DNA from: Pyrus communis | Lineage: Eukaryota; Streptophyta; Magnoliopsida; Rosales; Rosaceae | Direction: 5' to 3' | Length of the DNA: 64,000 nt | NCBI RefSeq assembly: GCF_963583255.1 | Contig: NC_084808.1 | Location: 7,959,501 to 8,023,500 of the forward strand | Shown: one piece after another, positions 56,772 through 64,000 of the stretch | Numbering within the stretch: position 1 is the stretch's first letter | How the letters are laid out: each line of letters starts with the position of its first letter | Made by a program: the position numbers and the translations under genes | Notes under the pieces: generated by a model | The model's database searches: none | What the model saw: the letters and a program-made list of their open reading frames with translations, nothing else | Told to the model about the DNA's origin: nothing

Positions 56772-58687
56772 TACTAAACATGGAGAAAGATGGAGCCTTC
56801 ACAGAGGTTGTTTGCTTGAAGCCCCACTACTGGGCAAAACTCTAGAAGCGGAAGGCATAGATGCGGAAGGCATAGAAGCGGGAGGCATCGGAGCGGAAGG
56901 CATCGGAGCAGGAGGCATCGGAGATAGAGCATTCGAGGCCTCAATACTTGGCCAAACGCTGGACGAGCCAGGAAAAATGTGCCTCTGGAAGTAAGCCGCA
57001 AGCCTTTGACGGTCACTTTGACGGTCACTTTGCATGCGACTATTGGATTCTTGCAGCTCATCAAGCTTCCTCTTCATGCCCGTCGAATAGTTGTTTGCAA
57101 GCACATGCAAACTTCTATTCTCGTACTTAAGCAGTTTGATCTCTTGCTTAAGACTTTCCACCTCCGCCATCAATGATTCCACCTGACGGGAGCGGGCAAG
57201 CAGGCGTTGGCCCATGTTGGACACAGAACTCGCACACTGAACACTAAGTGCGAGGGACTCTTGAACGGCCAACTCATCGGACCGTCCTGACAGCAGCCTA
57301 CTATCTTTTGGAGTGAGGAGGTTCCTAGCTACTATTGTAGCTGTTGTGGCGTCCTGCATCACAGAGTCTTCACCTGTAAGAGGACCGTTAGAAGATAAGA
57401 AAGAAGGGCGCTATACGTTACCTTGACGCGGCGCGCCCGTATCACTGCTAAGGCTCAATTCCAAGCTAAGGTTCGATGGGTTTGCCATTTTTCAAAAGTG
57501 TTCAAAGAGAAGGGATGGAGTTAAATTTCAAAGGGCCGGAGTCGATTTTCAAGAATGGGAAATCTTCAGAGTGTGTTTGTTGTGGTGATCGATAGCTCAA
57601 TAAAAAAGCCAAGGCGACGCGTCCACCGATTCAAAACGCCGGAATTTCCGGTGAAAGTTCGGCGACGTTTTCTCTGCTTTTCAGAAAACGCGTTCAACTT
57701 TGTCAAAAGTTCACGTGGAGGTCATCATCGCAGCTACATTTTTGCCGACAAGCGTAAATTTCGGCGACGCTTTCTCTGCTTTTCAGAAGACGTGTGCAGC
57801 TTTGTCAAAAAGAGCCGCATCCGCACTACTACGTGTCGTTCAGAAAGCAAAGGGGTGTCGTTCAGAAATCGAAGGGGCGCCTGCTCAGAAATCGAAGAGG
57901 CGTCGTTCAGATATCGAAGAGACATTTGTCGACAAGGGTAAAAAGTACCACCACTTGATATTATCTCTATATATGTCGACCTTCGTCTTTTATGGCAGGG
58001 CAAACCTGAAGAAAATGCCCAACTCTCCCTCACCTCTGAGGGCGCACTCCCAGCAAAGCCTTTCGAAATACTCAATTCTTTCTTCTTCCCCAAAGATGAT
58101 ACCAAATGCCTGGAGTACAGATGACCCAGGAGGAAACAGCACAACAAATACATGTGCTGATTCATTCACCGTTTCTTCAAAAGCAAAGGTATCTCATATC
58201 ATCAAGGTCAAAAGCAAAAGTATCTCATATCATGCTCTTTCCCTGTCTTTTTCTTTGTCCTTGTTCTTACTCGCATGGCAAAGTAAAAGAAGCAATCAGC
58301 CGGCACTTGGAGTCAGTCTTCCGATCTGGATCCGACTGCCTGGAATTTATTCCTGATTGCTTACCTAGCGTTGCTCTCGAGTAGTCATCTTCAACGGTTG
58401 ATACACTTCCAGAGAAGGGACCACTCCTGCAAAGATTGAACAAAGAAACAGATAAAAGGGGAAAGCTCAGACCTCCGGGGGAGACCAAAAGAATCCTGCT
58501 GCCCAGTTCAAGAGTAGCACAAAGGAAAATCAACGATGGGAGGCAACCAGTTCGAGAGTAAGCCTGTGGAATCATCAAGATCAAGCCTCAATGCAATCAC
58601 CAAGGAGAAGAGGGAATTTACACTCCATAACCAGATTTGCGTCCCTAAACTCTTCTCTTTGTTAATTACATTTTGCCATGTTTAGTA
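56772..58687 (-). other. Antisense-gene cassette, copy 4
   Basis: It is bounded by TACTAAACATGG (56772-56783) and CCATGTTTAGTA (58676-58687). Order of parts as in copy 1. The minisatellite is at 57836-57921, and CACGTG is at 57712-57717. Confidence 0.7.
56799..57488 (-). pseudogene. Antisense zipper protein of the LARD cassette, copy 4 (one nonsense codon)
   Basis: The frame starts MANPSNLSLEL at 57488 and ends SKQPL at 56799. A TAG (plus strand CTA, 57411-57413) replaces the Trp of VWRPSF, so normal translation would stop after about 25 residues. Downstream the frame stays open for 187 codons from an internal Met, with the zipper leucines intact. The tail holds extra Ala-Pro-Met/Ser repeats and a small duplication (QSDRQSDRQ). 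As in copy 2, the damage is a single base. Confidence 0.7.
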
Positions 58688-58739
58688 TGTTTAGTTGTTT
58701 TTTGTGTGTTTACTTATGTTTTGTGTGAATCTATGCTTA

Positions 58740-58780
58740 AAACATTGAGGACAATGTTTGATTTAAGTGTGGGGGGGTAA
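58740..58780 (+). promoter_or_regulatory. Stem-loop plus internal G-run (7 nt), copy 4
   Basis: Stem-loop AAACATTGAGGACAATGTTT (58740-58759), then AAGTGTGGGGGGGTAAC. Counterpart of 5891-5931. Confidence 0.6.
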
Positions 58781-59094
58781 CTAAGTATTTTGATGCAAAT
58801 TCGTGGGATTTTATCACCCATAACTTCAAATGTTGTTCCTTGCTGTTTTAAGGTGTTTTTAAGATGTTTTAGAGTGTTTTAGTATGTTTTGTTTTTATAA
58901 ATCCGAAAATCACATAAAAATTTGAAAAACATGTTTTGAAAAACCTAAAAAGAGTGTTTTGAGTCGTTTTTGTGTGTTTGTGTCTTAGGGTACCTTCCAA
59001 CACAATGATAAGGATTTGGTTTGTAAATTGCATGACTGTTAAAAAGAGTTATAAACATAGAGAAAAGTTTGATTTACTCTTGGTATATGCTTGG

Positions 59095-61537
59095 TGATGC
59101 GAGAATTATACGCGCATAAATTAAACCCTCTTTTCGTCAAATTGTAGTATATATGTAAGTAGGGATCGTTCTGGACCGGGGATTAGGAGGGATTGTTAAT
59201 CACTTGGATTTGACTCAAAAACGTAAAAACAAAGTTAAAAATGTTCACAAAGACTCAAAGGACTCAAATCAAGTTCAAAAGACTCAAAACTGCCTAAAAA
59301 CACTAACTAAGCAGTTTCTGACCTTAAATCCAATGTTGGACGAATTTAAGATTATGGCTTGATTCAAATGTAAAAACACAATATAAAACACTTAACTAGA
59401 CTCAAGTAATGCAAAACTAAACACTTAAAACACTAAAACAAACCAAAAGACTCAAACATCACCCAAAACACTCAAAACTGCCTTAAAATCACTTTCTGGG
59501 CAGTTTTGAGCACTTTGGTGAATTTGGACGAAATTGGGAAATGAAATGAATCAAAACACTTAAAAGCACAAACTAAAATGATTTCTAACTAAATTGGACA
59601 TTAAAGTAAAGGGGGATTTATGTTTTGATTAAACTAAATGACAGATTGTAAATTAAAGCATAAGGAAAAGAAGTAAACACAAAATGAATAAATCGACAAC
59701 TAATGAAATGAGATAACACAAATAGAGATGTAGCTAGAGATTCGATTTCACCATTGCTAAACCAAGTCCATGCTTGTTAAGTCAGATTATACTCAACCCT
59801 CTACTTATTTCTTGAGTTTGTTTCACTTAGATATGATCAGCCATATGATGTGTGGATTTGATCAAATGTCCCTAATCATGAACCTAATTGTGATGTGCAA
59901 CTTTGGTTCCTAATCAAGAATATGTAATGCATAAGAAACTTTCACAAAACCAAAGGGAACACTTGGCAGGATGTTTGCAAAACATTCCCTTCATTCATTC
60001 ACATATCCACCAAGATTATGCATGATGTGTGCTTTAATCTTGGCTAAACAACCTGTGGTTAATTCAAATGATGATCAAGCACTAAAATCAACACACTAAG
60101 TCACAATTAAATTGGAGAATGAAACAAGAAATAGATAGATTAAATGAGAATTCTGAATTAACTACATGGCACTCTTGCAAGATTACATCGAAAGAGAAAG
60201 TTCCTCATGGTACAAACAAAGAGAATCAAAGAAACACCTAAACATTCCAACAACTCAAACTTGAATTGTATGAACGTTTAGGCCCTCTTATCTTCCATTC
60301 CTCATTCTTACAAAACAAAGAGTATTGAAATTAAACCTTGAAATCAAAGAAACACCTAAACATTCCAACAACTCAAACTTGAATTGTATGAACGTTTAGG
60401 CACTCTTCTCTTCCTCTTCGTTGTAGCACAAGGTCTAGGGATAGGTTGATGGTGTGGATGGTTTGGGAAGTGGTGGAGGAATGGAAGGATGGTGTGGATG
60501 GTTTGGGAAGTGGTGGAGGAATGGAAGGATGGTGTTTGGATTGTAAGGGAGAGCACGGCACAAGGGAAGTTTGGTGTCTACATTCTGAAATGGATGAGTG
60601 AATGAAATGTAATGGATGGACTTTGTGAAGGGCACGGCCCCAAGGCAGTTTTGTTGTGAATGAATTGTCTTCAAAATGAGATGAATGAATGAGTATTTAT
60701 AGGTGAAATGGGGAAGGTTGTGGCTGTGTAAATGGACTGAATGAGGAAGAAAACTTGCGGATGGGAAAGGGAGAGAGTAATGGAGCAACATGGAGTGTGT
60801 GTGATCCCCCAACAATCAGATTGGATCTAGGAGTTGTTTAACTCAAATGGCAGAGCATAAATCAGATGGAATGATGGGTTTCTGAGTGTGATACCTGCAA
60901 AGCATGGACATGATCTGCAAGTGTGGTTTATTTAATCCAAAACACATGTGGAATGTCTGCAAGCATGAAGGGGATAACCTGAAATTGGTTATAATACTAT
61001 GGGAATGGCAGAAAGCACACGGCATGGACAAAGGGGGTTGGAATCACATGGAATGATGGGATGAAATGGAATTTCTGGAATAAAGGATGCAAGGAATGGA
61101 CATAATCTGCAGGTATGTGGATATTTAATCCAAGAAACATGTGCAAAGTCTGCCACAATGGAGTGGACAATCTGAAACTTGGTTAGAATAATCTGGACAT
61201 AGGGATGGAAGTGCAAAGGTGATTTGTTTCGGATGTGGAAATGCACAAGGGAGCTGGAAATGCATGAGAGTGCTCGGCAAAGTGTTTGAACATGCATGTG
61301 AATGCATGTTTTGATGTTGGAACCACCCAATCTGACTTCAAGCTTTTTGACTTGTTTAGATTCACACCAAAATGGCCGAAATGCACTACATTCCTTCATT
61401 TGCCTTCCAATTGATTTTATTACACACTTGGCTGCACACTAACACCAAACAATGTAAAATGCAACTAGTTTAATCCAAAAACAATACAAAAACGCCAAAT
61501 AAGAAAGATATATATGCATGCAAAATATGACTTAACA
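59095..61537 (-). repeat. 3' LTR of copy 5, divergent terminus
   Basis: The left part (TGATGCGAGAATT onward) is the common family sequence, but the right end is CTTAACA (5' terminus TGTTAAGTCATATTTTG), not CTCCTATCA. The inverted TG...CA rule still holds. A 40-bp tandem duplication lies at about 60450-60529. Confidence 0.8.
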
Positions 61538-63079
61538 AATACCCCCAAACCTGGTTTTTGCTAGTCCTCGAGCAAACTTGAAACTAAAACACACAAAACT
61601 CAAACATCTAACTAAACCACTTTCGCTGGCTAAACGATTGCACTGAGCATGTGCAACAAGCCTTTGAACCCCTAGGTGTCCCTAGTTGGAGGAGTTGTGT
61701 CTCCTGAGGGTTTACAGTGATGACACCCACAAACATTTACAAAATCTGCAAACAACTTGGTTAAAACATGCTTTAAACAAACTAATAAGAACCAATGAAG
61801 ATTTTGTTTGTCATTCATTCAACTCAAAAGATTGCCACTTCAAAGAATCGTATCAATTGAAACGTATAAAGATATTTCTCAAAGTCTTACAACTTCAAGA
61901 TCACCATACCCAAATGCTTAAGAAGGAATTCGCCTCAACTCTACTCCTCACAGAATCCACTCAAGTTTTCACTCAGATCTTAAGGTTTAGTCTCTCAACA
62001 ACATATATGAGTGAAATTATGTCAATGAAATCAAAATTCTCACATATGAAATCTGAAATGGAAGCACAGTTTCTGAGTAGATCTCATGAAATGAATCAAA
62101 TGCTAAGAATATAGATAACACACACACTTACCATCACCCATGAATACATCCTCAATGATCAGCTAGGTCTTTCTCAAGATTGTAATGTAAGGCTTAGGTT
62201 ATAGGTTACGAGAGAAGTGATATGAAATACTAGAGCTTGGGGCTTACCAAAGTGTTCTTGAGGATCATGCTCTTCACTTGCATTTGTTTTCTTTCTTCTT
62301 TGTTTTTGGCATCCAGGCCCTATGTCTTATAATGAGGAGATTTGGAACTTGTATCCATTTTAATTCTCTTCTTTTCTTTTTTTTTTTTTTTTTTTTTTTA
62401 TAACCCCCTTTTTTTTTTAGAAACATCTTCAACATAGGTGCTCTCGGTACATGCCACAATCTTGTTCTAAGCTCAATTTACTTTTAGTCTTCATCACCTT
62501 GGTATTCCCCAAACTATAAGGTATGGCTTGTAATGGGCTAGAATGTGGTGTGGGTGATGAAAGACTTGGGCTAAAGTGTTTGGCTGCAACGAGGGTGAAT
62601 GGAACACACAAATGGGTAGGATTTAAGCCTTTTAGTAGTTAAACATGCATAGCCTAACATCATTTCATTGAGTTCATTCACGAATGATACTAAACACATG
62701 GTATCTGCAAAGAGAGTAATTCTTAGCATCCAATCAAAATAGAAGTAATGAGATCATTTAAAGTGAAATTGAAAGAAAGAGATAGGAGTAGAAACACTAT
62801 AAACCCTCTCAAAGAAGCAAATAGGCTCAAAATAACTCACTAGGGTAGTCTCCACTATTCTTCTTCCAGAATTTGAGTATGGTACCTCTATCATCATAAT
62901 TTCAAGAGTTATAGCTTTATAAATGACAACAAGATGCAACTCTTTTCCATAGCAACCTAATCGTTTGTTTTCAAACATAGTCCTCATATACATTCGTATT
63001 AGCATGCAAAAACACTCTTAACCGAAACTAACACATAAAACAAACACAAAACACAAACCTTCCATCCCACACCCCCAAA
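61538..63079 (-). other. Non-coding internal DNA of copy 5
   Basis: It starts with AATACCCCCAAACCTGG, a polypurine tract complement slightly different from the family form, and has a T-tract at 62378-62399. A 142-codon open frame at 61686-62114 shows no similarity that I recognise and is probably chance. Confidence 0.5.
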
Positions 63080-63321
63080 CCAAATCCTTATCATTGTGTT
63101 GGAAGGTACCAAAAGACACAAACACACAAAAACGACTCAAAACACTCTTTTTAGGCTTTTCAAAACATATTTTTCAAATTTTTATATGATTTTCGGATTT
63201 ATAATAACAAAACATAATAAAACACTCTAAAACATCTTAAAAACACCTTAAAACAGCAAGGAACAACATTTAAAGTTATGGGTGATAAAATCCCACGAAT
63301 TTGCATTAACATCATTAGTTA

Positions 63322-63359
63322 CCCCCCCACACTTAAATCAAACATTGTCCTCAATGTTT
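63322..63359 (-). promoter_or_regulatory. Internal G-run (7 nt) plus stem-loop, copy 5
   Basis: Seven C residues (63322-63328) and the perfect stem-loop at 63340-63359, counterpart of 5891-5931. Confidence 0.6.
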
Positions 63360-64000
63360 TAAGCATAGATTCACACAAAACATAAGTAAACACACAAAAA
63401 GCAACTAAACATACTAAACATACTAAACATGGCAAAATGTAATTAACAAAGAGAAGAGTTTAGAGACGCAAATCTGGTTGTGGAATGTAAATTCCATCTT
63501 CTCCTTGTTGATTGCATTGAGGCTTGATGTTGTTGACTCCACAGGGGTTCCTCCCATCGTTGATTTTCCTTTGTGCTACTCTTGAACTGGGCAGCAGGAT
63601 TATTTTGGTCTCCCCCGAAGGTCTGAGCTTACTCCTTTGGTCTGTTTCTTTGTTCAATCTTTCCAATTCGTATTGAAAAGGGTTGGAGAATAACTCAGCC
63701 TACGTTTGTCTCCACATGCTTCAATGTATCATTTTCCTTGCCTTGCTTGCTCCCCTTGCAGAAGTGGTCGAGAGCAACGCTAGGTAAGCAATCAGGAATG
63801 GATTCCAGGCAGTCGGTTCCAGAACAGAAGACTGACTCCAAGTGCCTTTGATTGCTTTTGTTTTACTTTGCCATGCGAGTAATAACAAGGACAAAGGAAA
63901 GGACAGGGAAAGAGCATGATATGAGATACTTTTGCTTTAGACCTTGATGATATGAGATACCTTTGCTTTTGAAGAAATGGCGAATGAAGCAGCGCATGTA

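Larger units (their letters stand above)
54418..59094 (+). mobile_element. Non-autonomous Athila-derived LTR retrotransposon, copy 4 (3' end outside)
   Basis: 5' LTR 54418-56458, primer site 56464-56481, gag stub 56583-56627, A-rich tract, antisense cassette, internal G-run (58771-58777). The element is interrupted at 59095 by copy 5, so its polypurine tract and 3' LTR are not in the window. The five bases before the LTR (AACAT, 54413-54417) should recur after the missing 3' LTR. Confidence 0.85.
59095..64000 (-). mobile_element. Non-autonomous LTR retrotransposon, copy 5 (chimeric, runs off window)
   Basis: It is inserted in the internal region of copy 4, and CTTGG (59090-59094) is the expected target duplication. 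Left (3') LTR 59095-61537, then internal DNA. Internal DNA at 61538-63075 is unlike the other copies, while 63080-64000 matches copy 2 (from 11218 on), including the G-run and stem-loop at 63322-63359 and the start of a cassette at 63418. The antisense gene would lie beyond the window. Confidence 0.8.

Noticed and set aside
57700..58356. Sense-strand open frame of 218 codons across the cassette, with relatives at 22983-23576 and 5024-5425
   Set aside because: The starts differ, the frame is broken in copy 2, it crosses the minisatellite and hairpin, and it shows no domain. It is probably a by-product of the conserved DNA.
61686..62114. 142-codon open frame in copy 5
   Set aside because: No recognised motif and not found in the other copies; chance is the simplest explanation.

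Overview
This is nuclear DNA of a flowering plant. The evidence is two intron-bearing plant genes, a tRNA-derived SINE, and a dense nest of Ty3/gypsy LTR retrotransposons whose primer-binding sites match plant tRNA-Asp. The SINE and the repeat style remind me of Rosaceae (apple or pear group). That is recall, not proof. I see no bacterial, organellar, rRNA or tRNA gene signal.

Layout. 1-1779 is part of an Athila-type LTR lying inside the 5' LTR of non-autonomous element copy 1 (+ strand, 1780-9115). Copy 2 (- strand, 9116-16113) lies tail to tail with copy 1. 16114-18289 holds an unresolved LTR-like remnant with three repeated hairpins, then an hAT-like subterminal repeat. 18290-42158 is copy 3 (- strand, TSD GTTAT). 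Its right LTR is split by a solo LTR (TSD AAGAG), which is itself split by a complete, apparently young Athila element (28967-40997, TSD AGTAC) with an uninterrupted 1836-residue gag-pol frame. 42164-54186 is the genic part: a SINE, a FORKED1-like/VAN3-binding-protein-like gene (+, 8 exons), and a convergent PIG-B-like GPI mannosyltransferase gene (-) that seems broken. 54418 onward is copy 4 (+), interrupted at 59095 by a fifth, chimeric copy that leaves the window.

The unusual system is the non-autonomous family. Its internal DNA is an Athila-like element stripped of gag-pol: copies 3 and 4 keep a 14-codon gag stub joined to sequence just past the pol stop, and copies 1 and 2 keep an in-frame gag/pol remnant. 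All four copies with a complete internal region carry the same ~2 kb cassette. Running antisense to the element, it encodes a ~210-218 residue protein that I do not recognise. The protein has an N-terminal LxLxLxL (EAR-like) motif, a perfect four-leucine zipper and an Ala-Pro-Met-rich tail ending in SRKQPL. Its upstream DNA holds a conserved CACGTG, ACGCGT/TTGAC-type sites, a TATA-like site and a 22-bp minisatellite. Short inverted repeats bound the cassette. Two copies have an open frame and two have a single nonsense codon. The Athila element at 28967-40997 is a plausible relative of the helper that mobilises the family, although its LTR sequence differs from theirs.

All coordinates and motif matches were read by eye. 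Family names come from recognised motifs, not from searches.
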